Shown piece after piece: positions 24,572 to 35,843 of a DNA stretch of 64,000 nucleotides. Both the position numbers and the translations under genes were made by a program. The stretch's first letter is position 1. Every line of letters begins with the position of its first letter. The stretch comes from Euglena gracilis. Taxonomy: Eukaryota > Euglenida > Euglenophyceae > Euglenales. The notes under the pieces were generated by a model. It was not told the DNA's origin, ran no database searches, and saw nothing but the letters and a program-made list of their open reading frames with translations. The stretch lies in assembly GCA_039621445.1 (NCBI GenBank), contig CP154956.1, positions 22,114,001-22,178,000 on the forward strand, written 5' to 3'.

Positions 24572-27500
24572 ACCCGGGGTTAAAAAGAGCAGGTGAGAGG
24601 TCAAGGTTGGTTATTTGGTTGAGAGTTTGGGCTCAAAGGCCTTCAGACAGAATATGGTGAGTGGGCGGAAGACAGGGTGATCTCATCCTTGGAAGAATAC
24701 AAGCTCCAAACGAGCTGTCTGCTGATTTCTCTGGTTAGTGTGAAGGACAGGCCTTGCCAAATGTCTGCTTCTGCGGCACGCCGCTGCCACCCTTCCCGCT
24801 GCCCCAGAAGGGCCTTGAGGAGGGTGGCCATCAAGGAGCGCGCTTCTTGTCCCATGCCCCCGTAGCAGTCCATGACGAATGGCATCAACCGCCAGCCCAG
24901 TCGTTGGCATGTTGCATCATATTTGGCATGCTTTTCAGCCTGCTGGCGTGTTTGCCATTGTGAAAGGCTCTCTGCACTTCGCAACGGATGACTTTGCGCA
25001 AGGGTGTGGCGGATTGTCACATCCACTGCAACGGGTCCATCACTGTCCAAGCGAGGAATGAAGATGTCCCCAGGCCGGGAACGGTCATCAGCTCGTTGTT
25101 CTTTACGGGCTGTAAATCCTGCCTTCTGTGTTGTGGTTGTCAGAAAATCTTGGACAGCCCCGTGCCGCCGGGTAATGAAGTTTGATTTGCAGCAAACAGA
25201 GGTGGTGTCCGAGAAAATCAGATTGTCCAAAGCACTTGGGACAGAGGTTGGGATCGGATTCCATTGGTGTGAGAGTCATTCCGAGGGACCAACGAAGTGT
25301 GCAGCGGAATTCAGCCGTGGGTAACAGGGTACGGAGTCCTTGAGATGGTGTCAAAGCGGCCCATGCCATAACGTGAGGTTGGCATTGGCTTGCAAAGCGT
25401 ACAGCATCAGGTCCATTCAATGTGTCCCGAAGTGTTTTCTGGCGGGCAAGCATGCTCTGCTGATTCCACCACCGTTGAGAATTGTGTGGAGACTGTGCCT
25501 GAGAGATCAAGTTTTTGTCACTGGCCCATTGTGGCAGTGGGGCCAAATGACCAAGTTCATTGAGGGCTGTCCGTAAACAATCGTCAACGTCTTTGGGAAG
25601 GATGTCCATAGCAGCGGGCAGGCCCAAGACAGAGGGAGCTCTTCGACAGAAGTCCACCACTTGAGACAATCTGGCAGGCGCACGTTGAAATAGTGCATCG
25701 GAGATTCCCAGTCCACCGCATCTGATGGCCAGGGAAACTTGCAACCATTCTTCTGGGGTGCAAGGGGAGCCGACCATGCTACTGAATGTTTCCCGAATAA
25801 TTCCCGACAATGTCTTGCATGCCGCTGTTGCAGAGGCGATTTTGCAGGCGCGCAAGAGGTCATTCACTTTGCAAGCGGATAAACAAAAACGAAGCAAGGT
25901 GAATTGCACATGCCATTGAGGTAGGTGCTGAAGTACTGTGCAGGAACGTCGGATGTCTTCAATGCGCTTATTCCAAACTTCTTCACAGAAGCGGTCATCT
26001 TGGGGGTGGTGGACAGGGACCCCCAAAACTTTCAAACCAGAACCAGCAACAAAGGCGGTCAGTGGTATTTGATGTAAGGGGCTGTCATGTGGTGTGCCAG
26101 GGGGAATGCAAGGGACACCTTCTGTTGATGTGAACGCTGGTCCCCACAATCGACACTTTGCAGGGTTCACGGCCAACCCAAGCGCGGCTGCCTCGCGAAT
26201 CAGAAAGGCAAGGGCATTGTGCAGCTGGGCTGGCGATCCCAGCAGATGGGCGTCATCCAAATACCAGCCCTGCCATTCGACCAAGGGTGAGAGGCCCTCA
26301 CAAAGGTCTTGTACACCCCAGGCGAAAGCGGCTGGTCCACATGGGTCACCTTGCTGAGCTCCCCTTTCGGAAGGCAGACAATGGTTTCCACAATACAGCT
26401 TGCTGTGTTGGGCGTAGCATGAATCCAGCCAAGGGCACACTTCTGGGCATCGTCTACGGATGGATTGCAGGATTTTTTCCCGTGACAAAGAATTGAAGGC
26501 ATTCCTGAAATCCACTTGAAGCAGCCCCCAGCGATTGTCTCTGTCCGAGTGCAGAGTGTCCACCATTGGATTCCCATTGCGATCAGTGGACAAGCATTCG
26601 GCACACCAACGCCACATTGTGGGGGACTCAGTTCTTTCAAAGCGTTTACCACTGTGGGATGGCGCATGAGACATTTGCCAACCAAACGGCGGAGGGTTTC
26701 ACCTGCTGCGATTGGGTCTTCATCACACACCGTGTGCTCCACAAGGTTTCCAAAAGCATCCTCTTCCATTGCTGTTTGTTTGTTTTGTTTTCGCAGCGGC
26801 GTCAACCTGGCGGAGGAAAGAATTGGGGCCATGCCAGGGTGAACACCCTTTGTAATTGCCCGACAGATGAAGGTATCAAGAACTTCGAGGAGGTCATCTC
26901 CACAAGCCCCTGGGTAGTCTCCAACCATGGCCTTGAGGTGGTCGGGTCTCAAGCCAGAAGGGCCCGGTGCGGACTCCTTTGGGAACCCGAATATAGCTTT
27001 GCGCAGATTTTGCAATCGCTCTTTTGTGCTTTCCGGGTCTGAAGGAAAGGTAATCGTTTGGGAAGAGTCGGACACTGGGATGCGCGGTGGAGGCTCTGGT
27101 GGGTGAAGGTCACGTAGCCTTTGAATCACTTTTGGGTCATTGCTGTTCTGAACCCCTTCAGAGGTGAGCTCTCGGCAGGCTTTTGAAATGGCCCCGTGGT
27201 CAACAAGGCTTTCAATGCGGGAGAGGAACCGTTCTTCAGTTGCCTTGGCCGCCAGTGCTGTTTTTTTGCCTTGTCTGTCTGCCTTGCGGCTTTTGTGGGA
27301 GGCTGGAGTCCAACCAAGAATCATACAGGCGAGCTCGTTCTGCAATTTTTCTCCCCACCATCGCCCAGTTTGATCGCCCGCCACGCTGCAAAGGACAGAG
27401 CACCGCTTTGGGGAAGGCCCACAAGGCGTGCAGGGTTTCCCAGCCAGGTTCCCTGTTGAAATGCTTCATCAGTTGCAGGTAGGTTTGATTGACATTGAGG

Positions 27501-28094
27501 AGGGCTCCACGTGGCAGGTATACAAGGGTCCCTCGATCATCAAAAGAAATTTCCTCAAAAGTGGGATGAAGGGATGGTGGGCATGGAGCAGAGAATGGCG
27601 TAACCCCAGCAATGTGATTTTGACCAATGGGGCTTGGTGGGGGTCTAGCTGGGGCTGGTGACGATGCTGCTACGGTTGTTGCCGCTGAGGATGAAGAGCT
27701 GGCACCCAAAGGGGGGTTGGAGAAGTTCAGGAAAGGCGTCGCCTGATTTGCTTGCATCCACATGGCCCCAACATCTGACGAGGGGAAGGGTCCTGGTCCT
27801 TGTGTGCCAATTGGGTTCGCCATGATGACCGTGGAGCACATTGAGGGGAGGCCTTAGTTGGCCAAAGAACAACGGACCCGGCAGATTTGGGAACCAAGAT
27901 CCCCTTTCCAATGGTGGCACGGGTGGTGGTGGTGCTGTCGGGGGGATGGAAATTTGGGATGCTGGCGCCATGTCAACGTCCTCACCCGACACCGACGGGG
28001 GCTCTGCGGGCGGTGGTGCAGTAGGAGGGATGGAGATTTGTGATGCTGGTGCCATGTCAATATCCTCAACCGACACAAATGGTGGGTCTGTAGG

Positions 28095-28133
28095 AGGTCC
28101 GGGGTTACTTTCAATGTGCCCGCAGGTCAGTAA
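28095..28133 (-). other. 2A-like peptide in element B1
   Basis: It encodes LLTCGHIESNPGP: the first Asp of the core is His, but NPGP is intact. It sits in the same place relative to the reverse transcriptase as site 3 of element A. Downstream, VEDIDMAPASQISIPPTAP is duplicated in tandem. Confidence 0.65.
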
Positions 28134-28449
28134 AGACCGACCTCGGCGTGCTCCCCCCGATGCTGCCAGGGTAGGCTGTGTGCCGTCTTTTGCAGGAGTA
28201 GAAGGCACAAGCACTTTTATTTGTTTGGCCGACGTTGGGGGGTTTTTTCCGGTCAGCGGAGAGGGAACCTGGGGGTTGTCAAGTTCATTTTGCTGAGCAA
28301 AAGAGCAGAATCTGGCAGAACTGCCTAGCTGGGGGGCCACTGTTGCAGACCGAAAAGTGGATGTGCTGTCTGGCTGGGGGCCACTGTTGCAGGCCAAAAT
28401 GTGGGTGACCGTGGTTTGCCAGTTTGTCGGGGGCTTTTCAGGCTGAGTG

Positions 28450-29020
28450 CAAAAATGGTGTCCGGGGGGGCCTTTGCAGGCCCATGGCCTTTGTAGGCCA
28501 CTGGGACAAAATGCTGCAAACATGACAAAAAGGTGTCACAGGGGGCCTTTGCAGACCCAGGGCCTTTGCAGGCCACTGGAGCAAAATGGTGTTGGGGGTG
28601 GGCCTTTGCAGGCCACTGGGGTAAAACGGTGTTATTGAGGGGTTGGGGTGGCAAAATGTTTTTCAATGTCAAGTCAAAACTGCTGCAAAATGTGTCACTG
28701 AGGGGTTGGGGTGGCAGAATGTTTTTCAATGTCAAGTCAAAACTGCTGCAAAATGTGTCATAGCGGGTTTGCCATTTCGATTGATCAGAAGTTTGGGATG
28801 CAATGCAAAACACAGAAAAGAAGACACTGGAGCTGAAAGTGGCACTTAATGGTTGGCAGATGGGGGGCCTTTGCAGGCCCAGATGAGGGGGCCTTTGCAG
28901 GCCCAGATGAGGGGGCCTTTGCAGGCCCAGATGAGGGGGCCTTTGCAGGCCCAGATGAGGGGGCCTTTGCAGGCCAGATGAGGGGGCCTTTGCAGGCCCA
29001 GATAAGGGGGCCTTTGCATG
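28450..29020 (-). repeat. GGGCCTGCAAAGGCCC repeats in B1
   Basis: About eleven copies (seen on the plus strand as GGGCCTTTGCAGGCCC) occur in two clusters, 28,465-28,620 and 28,866-29,020. The second cluster is a tidy array with about 26-bp period. Upstream of it, CTGCCTGCACCAGCAGGACT recurs at 29,105-29,215. Confidence 0.75.
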
Positions 29021-29226
29021 CCCATAAGGTGCCACCAGGGCTGAGCAGCCCAGTACGCCACTGACGACAGCATGTCCAGCTGCAGCAGTACACCAGTACC
29101 AGCTTCTGCCTGCACCAGCAGGACTTCTTCTGCCGCACCACCAGGAGTTCCTCTGCCTGCACCAGCAGGACTTCAAGGCTGCTTCTGCCTGCACCAGCAG
29201 GACTTCAGGACGTCTTCTGCCTGCAC

Positions 29227-30666
29227 TTGGGGCGACAAGTGCCCGTGATTCCCTTTGGAGGACCGAAGGGCATCACGACGCTGGGCGTCCCAATCGATGC
29301 TCCAATGGAGCAAGGAGCAGCCGAAGAAGACACGACAAGAGCACCACAATGCCAAGCCGTTTGGGAAGAAACAGTGGGCAACGCGAACCTGCTCCTGGAA
29401 CGGCTCAGGGGATACCCAGAGGGGCAAGTGCGGCACGCACTCTTGCGGTATTGCCTCGACGGATGCCGGGTGGTGCACCTCCTCCGGTCAACGGAGAGAG
29501 CATGCGCAGGGGACTCCCCGCTCATCCTCAGGGCGCGACTGCTGCAGGAAGCCGTACAAGATCTCCTCGGAATGGGTATCGCCGAGAGCACGTGGGATCA
29601 GGTATCCCTGCCTATCCGCCATGGAGGCCTCGGAATCTCGGACCCAGAAGTGCTACAACCGGCGGCACGGATGGCGGCCTTGCTGAACCTGGGGATGCAC
29701 GGCAACCAAGCCGTGGGGGTGCCGGCCACGGTGTTGGCAATCCCATCCCCAGACATGCAAGACACGCTGCGACGGTTGCAGCTGCAGCTTGGCCCCAACA
29801 TGGATCCAGTGGCTGGCTGGCTCGCAGGCACAACCCCAGTCTCCTCTGCAACAACAGAGCACACCTCCCAACGGTGGTGGGCGGAGAAAGTGGCGGACAT
29901 GCAGAGCCATCGAGTCGATGCAGTCGGCTCAGCCAGGGATCGGGTGAGGCGGGTGTGCCAAAAGGGACCGGTGGCAACGGGATGGCTGCGGACTTTGCCC
30001 AACAAGGCACAGCACACAGCTTTCTCGGACACCCAATACCGGCTGCTACCGCGGTGGTGGCTCGGCTTGCCCATCCTACCCTCGGGGGTCACGCTGCCAG
30101 GGTGCCCGTTGTGTCGAGGGTCCATCGATCCCTTCGGGGATCACTTCGTCTGCTGCGAGCAGAACGGAAACACCCAACGACACAATGCATTCCGAGACGC
30201 CTTTGCGGAGATGTGTGCCCGGTACAACATTGCGGTGGAGAAGGAGGCAGAGTGTTTGGCGAACAGAAGGCCGGCCGACATTCTCCTCATCAACTGGTCG
30301 CGGGGACAAGTTGACTTTGTCTGCAGCCATCCAGCGGGGCTCGGAGAGCACCCACTGGTGGTGGAAAATGCCCGACGGCATTGCAACCAGGTGGAAACCC
30401 GGAAAGTGCAGACAGATGGCCCTCCATGTCAGGCGAAGGGGTGGGGCTTCTCACCCTTCGGCCTGAGCACATGGGGGGGCATGGGGACCTCTGCCAAGGC
30501 TGTGCTATTTGAGGTCACCAAAAGAACTACCGCAGACCTGCGAGGATGGCCAAAGACACGGGCCCTGCAAGAGATGCGGGAGGGCCTATCGGTGACACTC
30601 ATGCGCCACGTGGCGCGACAGCTGGCAGCCAAGGACCGCGTGGAGGATGCCCTCCAACCATGGTAA
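29227..30666 (+). pseudogene. Element C: RT thumb, zinc finger and REL nuclease, 5'-truncated
   Basis: A continuous frame of 479 codons has no ATG at its start; it opens at the insertion junction. It contains the post-catalytic reverse transcriptase region (GITTLGVPID, YCLDGCRVVHLL, LPIRHGGLGISDP), the finger CPLCRGSIDPFGDHFVCC (from about residue 293), then NRRPADILL, VDFVCSHP and STWGGMGTSA of the REL nuclease. Motifs A and C of the polymerase are missing, so it cannot copy RNA. The frame is otherwise uninterrupted and GC-rich, suggesting a fairly recent insertion. Confidence 0.7.
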
Positions 30667-31011
30667 GTCCCAGCCTCCACCGCAGACAACACCCAAGGCA
30701 AGCAAAGCCAAGACCAAAGCAACCCGAAGCGCGGAGGTTCACCAGGGAAACACCCCCACCCCCCACCAAAAGGCGGCCACCACAAAAAAAAACAAGACCA
30801 AAAGAAACAAAAAAAAAAGACCCCGGTCGCCAAAAAAAAAAAACGCCTACACGCCAGGCCAAAGGCATCCGCCAAAAGGCGAAGGAGGGGAGTGGAGCCG
30901 GCAAAAGCAGCAAACACAAAGGGTAGCCCGCCCGCCCTGGACTCCATAAAGCGAGACGGAGAGAGCACGCGCGACCCCACAAGCCGGCTATAGCCCCTAA
31001 AAAAAAAGAAA
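29227..31011 (+). mobile_element. 5'-truncated retrotransposon C nested in B1
   Basis: The direct repeat TCTGCCTGCAC flanks the block (29,216-29,226 and 31,012-31,022). The 3' end is an A-rich tail (CTAAAAAAAAAGAAA). The coding begins in mid reverse transcriptase exactly at the left junction, the hallmark of incomplete target-primed reverse transcription. The target is the repeated 5' leader of B1. Confidence 0.75.
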
Positions 31012-31161
31012 TCTGCCTGCACCAGCAGGACTTGTAAGTGACTCTCAATGGCAATTGAACTCTTGACTTGGATACTTGACCCCACCAGGGGCTTTCAATT
31101 GTCCGCCATGTATTATGCGAAAAAAAATAGACACTCAGAAAGCGGCCCCCCACTCGGTATT

Positions 31162-34100
31162 GTCACGGTGGGTAGCACAGCTTCACCCAAACCGTGCCCC
31201 GGGCCCAGGGTAACGTCTCTTTTGGCCCTCGCCACAAGAGGAACCCCCTTGTGACTCCCTGTGCCGCCACAGGTCGCGGGTAGCTTATACTCTGGGTGTA
31301 ATGTACAAAAGAGTGCTGAGGGATACTTGTTCAGGGTGCGGAGGTCAGCGGTTAGCGGAAGATGAGCAAAGGTCACCTTCAATATATATCGGGCGGGGTG
31401 GGCGGGGTGGGGGGGCGTTTGTTCCTCTTTGCCACCGGATGGCGTGTCTGTGCCGGGTTTTGGCTTTATTTGTTTCTCTGTTTTGTTTCTCTGCGTGTGC
31501 GTCTGTCTGACCCATTGATTTGCCTTTGGCTTGGCGTGTGGCTCTGCTCAGGGGGCTCAAGGCCTACAGACAGAATACGGTGAGTTTGAGTTTGCCTTTG
31601 GCTTGGCATGTGGCCCTGCTCAGGGGGCTCGAGGCCTTCAGACAGAATATGGTGAGTGGGCAGAAGACAAGGTGATCTCATCCTTGGAAGAATACAAGCT
31701 CCAAACGAGCTGTCTGCTGATTTCTCTGATCAGTGTGAAGGACAGGCCTTGCCAAATATCTGCTTCTGCGGCCCGCCGTTGCCACCCTTCCCGCTGCCCC
31801 AGAAGGGCTTTGAGGAGGGTGGCCATCAAGGAGCGCGCTTCTTGTCCCATGCCCCCGTAGCAAACCATGACGAATGGCATCAACCGCCAGCCCAGTCGTC
31901 GGCATGTTGCATCATATTTGGCATGCTTTTCAGCTTCCTGTCGTGATTGCCATTGTGACAGGCTCTCTGCACTTCGCAGCGGATGACTTTGCGCAAGGGT
32001 GTGGCGGACTGTCACATCCACTGCAACGGGTCCATCACTGTCCAAGCGAGGAATGAAGATATCCCCAGGGCGGGAACGGTCATCGGCTCGTTGTTCTTTA
32101 CGGGCTGTAAATCCTGCCTTCTGTGTTGTGGTTGTCAGAAAATCTTGGACAGCCCCGTGCCGCCGGGTAATGAAGTTTGATTTGCAGCAAACGAGGTGAT
32201 GTCCGAGAAAATCTGATTGTCCAAAGCATTTGGGACAGAGGTTGGGATCGGATTCCGTTGGTGTGAGAGTCATTCCGAGGGACCAACGAAGTGTGCTGCG
32301 GAATTCAGCCGTGGGTAACAGGGTGCGGAGTCCTTGAGATGGTGTCAAAGCGGCCCATGCCATAGCGTGTGGTTGGCATTGGCTTGCAAAGCGTACAGCA
32401 TCAGGTCCATTCAATGTGTCCCGAAGTGTTTTCTGGCGGGCAAGCATGCTTTGCTGATTCCACCAACGTTGTGAATTGTGTGGAGACTGTGCCTGCGGGA
32501 TCAAGTTTTTGTCACTGGCCCATTGTGGCAGTGGGGCCATTTGACCGAGTTCATTGAGGGCTGTCCGTAAACAATCGTCAACGTCTTTGGGAAGGATGTC
32601 CATGGCAGCGGGCAGGCCCAAGACAGAGGGAGCTCTTCGACAGAAGTCCACCACTTGAGACAATCTGGCGGGCGCACGTTGAAATAGTGGATCGGAGATT
32701 CCCAGTCCACCGCATCTGATGGCCAGGGAAACTTGCAACCATTCTTCTGGGGTGCAAGGGGAGCCGACCATGCTGCTGAATGTTTCCCGAATAATTCCCG
32801 ACAATGTCTTGCATGCCGCTGTTGCAGAGGTGATTTTGCAGGCGCGCAAGAGGTCATTCACTTTGCAAGCGGATAAACAAAAACGAAGCAAGGTGAATTG
32901 CACATGCGATTGAGGTAGGTGCTGAAGTACTGTGCAGGAACGTCGGATGTCTTCAATGCGCTTATTCCATACTTCTTCACAGAAGCGGTCATCTTGGGGG
33001 TGGTGGACAGGGACCCCCAAAACTTTCAAACCTGAACCGGCAACAAAGGCGGTCAGTGGTATTTGATGCAAGGGGCTGTCATGTGGCGTTCCCGGAGGAA
33101 TGCAAGGGACACCTTCTGTTGATGTGAACGCTGGTCCCCACAAGCGACATTTTGCGGGGTTCACGGCCAACCCAAGCGCTGCTGCCTCGCGAATCAGAAA
33201 TACAAGGGCATTGTGTAGTTGGGCTGGTGATCCCAGCAGATGGGCGTCATCCAAATACCATCCCTGCCATTCGACCAAGGGGGAGAGGCCCTCACACAGG
33301 TCTTGTACGCCCCAGGCGAAAGCTGCTGGTCCACATGGGTCGCCTTGCTGAGCCCCCCTCTGGGAAGGCAGACAATGGTTTCCACAATACAGCTTGCTGT
33401 GTTGGGCGTAGCACGAATCCAGCCAAGGGCACACTTCTGGGCATCGTCTGCGGATGGATTGCAGGATTTTTTCTCGTGACAAAGAGTTGAAGGCATTCCT
33501 GAAATCCACTTGAAGCAGCCCCCATCGATTGTCTCTGTCCGAGTGCAGAGTGTCCACCATTTGTTGGATTCCCATTGCGATCAGTGGACAAGCGTTCGGC
33601 ACACCAACGCCACATTGTGGAGGACTCAGTTCTTTCAAAGCGTTTACCACTGTGGGATGACGCATGAGACATTTGCCAACCAATCGGCGGAGGGTTTCAC
33701 CTGCTGCGATTGGGCGAGTGTCTTCATCACACACCGTGTGTTCCACAAGGTTTCCAAAAGCATCCTCTTCCATTGCTCTTTGTTTGTTCTGTTTTCGCAG
33801 AGGTGTCAGCCTGGCGGAGGAAAGAATTGGGGCCATGCTGGGGTGAACACCGTTTGTAATTGCCCGACAGATGAAGGTATCCAGCACCTCGAGGAGGTCA
33901 TCTCCACAAGCCCCTGGGTAGTCTCCAACCATGGCCTTGAGGTGGTCAGGTCTCAGGCCAGAAGGACCCGGCGCGGATTCCTTTGGGAACCCGAAGATGG
34001 CTTTGCGCAGATTTTGTAATCGCTCTTTTGTGCTTTCCGGGTCTGAAGGAAAGGTAATCGTTTGGGAAGAGTCGGACACTGGGATGTGCGGTGGAGGCTC

Positions 34101-35028
34101 TGGTGGGTGAAGGTCACGTAGCCTTTGGATCACTTTTGGGTCACTGCTGTTTTGGACCCCCTCAGAGGTGAGCTCTCGGCAGGCTTTTGAAATAGCCCCG
34201 TGGCCAACAAGGCTTTCAATGCGGGATAGGAACCGTTCTTCAGTTGCCTTGGCTGCCAGTGCTGTTTTTTGCCTTGTCTGTCTGCCTTGTTGCTTTTGTG
34301 GGAGACTGGAGTCCAGCCATGAATCAAACACAGGGCGGGTGAGATACAGGCGAGCGCGTTCTGCAATTTTTCTCCCCACCATCGCCCAGTTTGAACGCCC
34401 GCCACGCTGCAAAGGACAAAGCACCGCTTTGGGGAAGGCCCACAAGGCGTGCAGGGTTTCCCAGCCAGGGTCCCTGTTGGAATGCTTCATCAGTTGCAGG
34501 TAGGTTTGATTGACATTCAGGAGGGCTCCACGTGGCAGGTATACAAGGGTGCCTCGATCGTCAAAAGAAATTTCCTCAAAAGAGGGATGAAGGGATGTTG
34601 GGCATGGAGCAGAAAATGGCGTAACCCCAGCAATGTGATTTTGGCCAATGGGGCTTGGTGGGGGTCTAGCTGGGGCTGGTGACGATGCTGCTGCGGTTGT
34701 TGCCACTGAGGATGAAGAGCTGGCACCCAAAGGGGGGTTGGAGAAGTTCAGGAAAGGCGTCGCTTGATTTGCTTGCATCCACATGGCTCCAACATCTGAC
34801 GGGGGGAAGGATCCTGGTCCTTGTGTGCCAATGGGGTTCGCCATGATGACCGTGGAGCACATTGAAGGGAGGCCCTGTTGGCCGAAGAACAACGGACCCG
34901 GCAGATTTGGGAACCAAGATCCCCTTTCCAAGGGTGGCGCTGCGGGTGGTGTTGGTGCGGTTGGGGTGATGGAAATTTGTGATGCTGGCGCCATGTCAAC
35001 GTCCTCAATCGACACCAATGGGGGCTCA
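31162..35028 (-). mobile_element. Retrotransposon B2, 5'-truncated
   Basis: The 3' end at 31,162 carries the shared tail (GCTACCCACCGTGAC on the minus strand). The 5' end stops at about 35,028, where similarity to B1 ends within VSIEDVDMAPAS. The 3' region 31,162-31,637 has no gene but contains a duplicated GGCTTGG(C)TGTGGC..CAGACAGAATA segment (about 31,525-31,650). Confidence 0.7.
31638..35018 (-). CDS. Element B2 reverse transcriptase/REL protein, intact frame
   Basis: This is an uninterrupted 1,126-codon frame, open from the truncation point; the first ATG (MAPAS) lies a few codons in. Order: Pro/Ser-rich leader with MANPIGTQ; a conserved segment with DDRGTLVYLPRGALLNVNQ; the polymerase with KESAPGPSGLRPDHL, QVDFRNAFN (about residue 500), GAQQGDPCGP and YLDD (33,246-33,257, about 588); zinc ligands CPKC..GHHLVCC (about 926); REL with RPGDIFIPRL (about 983), VDVTVRH, KHAKYDATCRRLGW and YGGMGQEA. 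The catalytic residues visible are intact, making it the best candidate source of active enzyme here, though its 5' end and 2A segment are missing. It serves as the reference that reveals damage in B1 and B0. Confidence 0.8.
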   Translation of the reverse strand: MVSIEDVDMAPASQISITPTAPTPPAAPPLERGSWFPNLPGPLFFGQQGLPSMCSTVIMANPIGTQGPGSFPPSDVGAMWMQANQATPFLNFSNPPLGASSSSSVATTAAASSPAPARPPPSPIGQNHIAGVTPFSAPCPTSLHPSFEEISFDDRGTLVYLPRGALLNVNQTYLQLMKHSNRDPGWETLHALWAFPKAVLCPLQRGGRSNWAMVGRKIAERARLYLTRPVFDSWLDSSLPQKQQGRQTRQKTALAAKATEERFLSRIESLVGHGAISKACRELTSEGVQNSSDPKVIQRLRDLHPPEPPPHIPVSDSSQTITFPSDPESTKERLQNLRKAIFGFPKESAPGPSGLRPDHLKAMVGDYPGACGDDLLEVLDTFICRAITNGVHPSMAPILSSARLTPLRKQNKQRAMEEDAFGNLVEHTVCDEDTRPIAAGETLRRLVGKCLMRHPTVVNALKELSPPQCGVGVPNACPLIAMGIQQMVDTLHSDRDNRWGLLQVDFRNAFNSLSREKILQSIRRRCPEVCPWLDSCYAQHSKLYCGNHCLPSQRGAQQGDPCGPAAFAWGVQDLCEGLSPLVEWQGWYLDDAHLLGSPAQLHNALVFLIREAAALGLAVNPAKCRLWGPAFTSTEGVPCIPPGTPHDSPLHQIPLTAFVAGSGLKVLGVPVHHPQDDRFCEEVWNKRIEDIRRSCTVLQHLPQSHVQFTLLRFCLSACKVNDLLRACKITSATAACKTLSGIIRETFSSMVGSPCTPEEWLQVSLAIRCGGLGISDPLFQRAPARLSQVVDFCRRAPSVLGLPAAMDILPKDVDDCLRTALNELGQMAPLPQWASDKNLIPQAQSPHNSQRWWNQQSMLARQKTLRDTLNGPDAVRFASQCQPHAMAWAALTPSQGLRTLLPTAEFRSTLRWSLGMTLTPTESDPNLCPKCFGQSDFLGHHLVCCKSNFITRRHGAVQDFLTTTTQKAGFTARKEQRADDRSRPGDIFIPRLDSDGPVAVDVTVRHTLAQSHPLRSAESLSQWQSRQEAEKHAKYDATCRRLGWRLMPFVMVCYGGMGQEARSLMATLLKALLGQREGWQRRAAEADIWQGLSFTLIREISRQLVWSLYSSKDEITLSSAHSPYSV

Positions 35029-35448
35029 GTGTACGTCCCACCCCGGCTTTTCTACTTAAGGTTTTCCCCTGAAAAGCCCGTGGGGGGAGTAACAATAAAA
35101 TTTGCTTCCCTTTTCCCCTTTTGAATGCAAAGCACACAAGCAGAAGAATTGGTGGGACCGCAGTCCCTTATATGATTGTGACTTTTGCTCTTTCGAGCTT
35201 TGTAAAAGAAAGAAAGAAAACTTCTATTCAAATGGGACTTCGCCCTCAGAATTCTAAAACAGAATTGCAAAGCACCAAACCCTGTAACCTTGAATTAGGA
35301 ACCAGTTACTTTCGCTAAGCTTTCGCTAGCTCTGAGATTCTCTCTTTGTCTTATGGTTTTAACCATGCCACTGTGTACGGCCCGGCCGTAGCCAGGTTGT
35401 AGGCCGTAGCCCCTTGTATCTGGTACACAGTGCCATGGCAGAATGGCT
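35029..35448. other. No gene recognised
   Basis: An A/T-richer stretch between the truncated end of B2 and the inverted repeat at 35,449. Short frames exist on both strands; none is convincing. Confidence 0.4.
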
Positions 35449-35500
35449 GCCTGGTACACATCCCCCTCCCAGGGCTCTGCCCGATTTCCCTTCTGGACCA
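35449..35500 (+). repeat. Inverted repeat, left copy (P770 element)
   Basis: CCTGGTACACATCCCCCTCC and the following GCCCGATTTCC..TGGACCA is inverted at 39,402-39,453 with about four differences over 52 bp. The pair brackets the P770 gene copies. Confidence 0.65.
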
Positions 35501-35843
35501 GGCCAGTCGGGATGCCAGGCACAGTCCCAGGTTCAGGGAGACAGTACCAGGATACCATGGTCTGGTTCCCAATTACGGTTACCTTGTTTGGAGCACAAAG
35601 CGCAAAAGAATTCTGACGCGCATGCTGTGCTTTGTGCGTCTTCTTACTTGACACCGTAGTGTCCTTGTGGTCTTGAATCTTCGCGATCAACATGTTATCC
35701 ACCGAACTTAAGGCGATTCCGCCATTGTGTCTTGGGACGGCGTTGAAGGCGATGATGAAATGCGTATACACGCTCGAGACTTCGCTCATTGTTTGGGACT
35801 ACGCCCATTTCAGCCGAAGCTGATTGTACGAGACAGGAAACCC

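Larger units (their letters stand above)
24643..29194 (-). pseudogene. Element B1 polyprotein, frameshifted
   Basis: Minus-strand pieces at 29,194-28,325, 28,523-27,645, 27,841-27,236, 27,384-26,200, 26,674-25,103 and 25,230-24,643 align end to end with the intact B2 protein from VEDIDMAPASQ onward. The breaks have visible causes against B2: an inserted base near 25,198 (CAAACAGAGG for CAAACGAGG), a 4-nt loss near 26,565, an extra T near 27,262 and a deletion of about 18 nt near 27,322. The catalytic motifs (DFRNAFN, GDPCGP, YLDD, RPGDIFIP) are still readable. It is not expected to make full-length enzyme. Confidence 0.7.
23812..31142 (-). mobile_element. Retrotransposon B1 with internal insertions
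   Basis: The 5' leader (31,142 downward: CTTTCTGAGTGTCTATTT, then ATGGCGGAC and KPLVG-like codons) and the 3' tail ending at 23,812 match element A. The leader has TGA soon after its ATG. The element is interrupted by C (29,227-31,011) and by two foldback elements in its 3' part. It joins B0 directly at 23,811/23,812. Confidence 0.65.

Noticed and set aside
28866-29020. CRISPR-like array (regular repeats)
   Set aside because: The spacers are nearly identical (AGATGAGG), the repeats are short palindromes within a retrotransposon ORF, and there are no cas genes; the context is eukaryotic.
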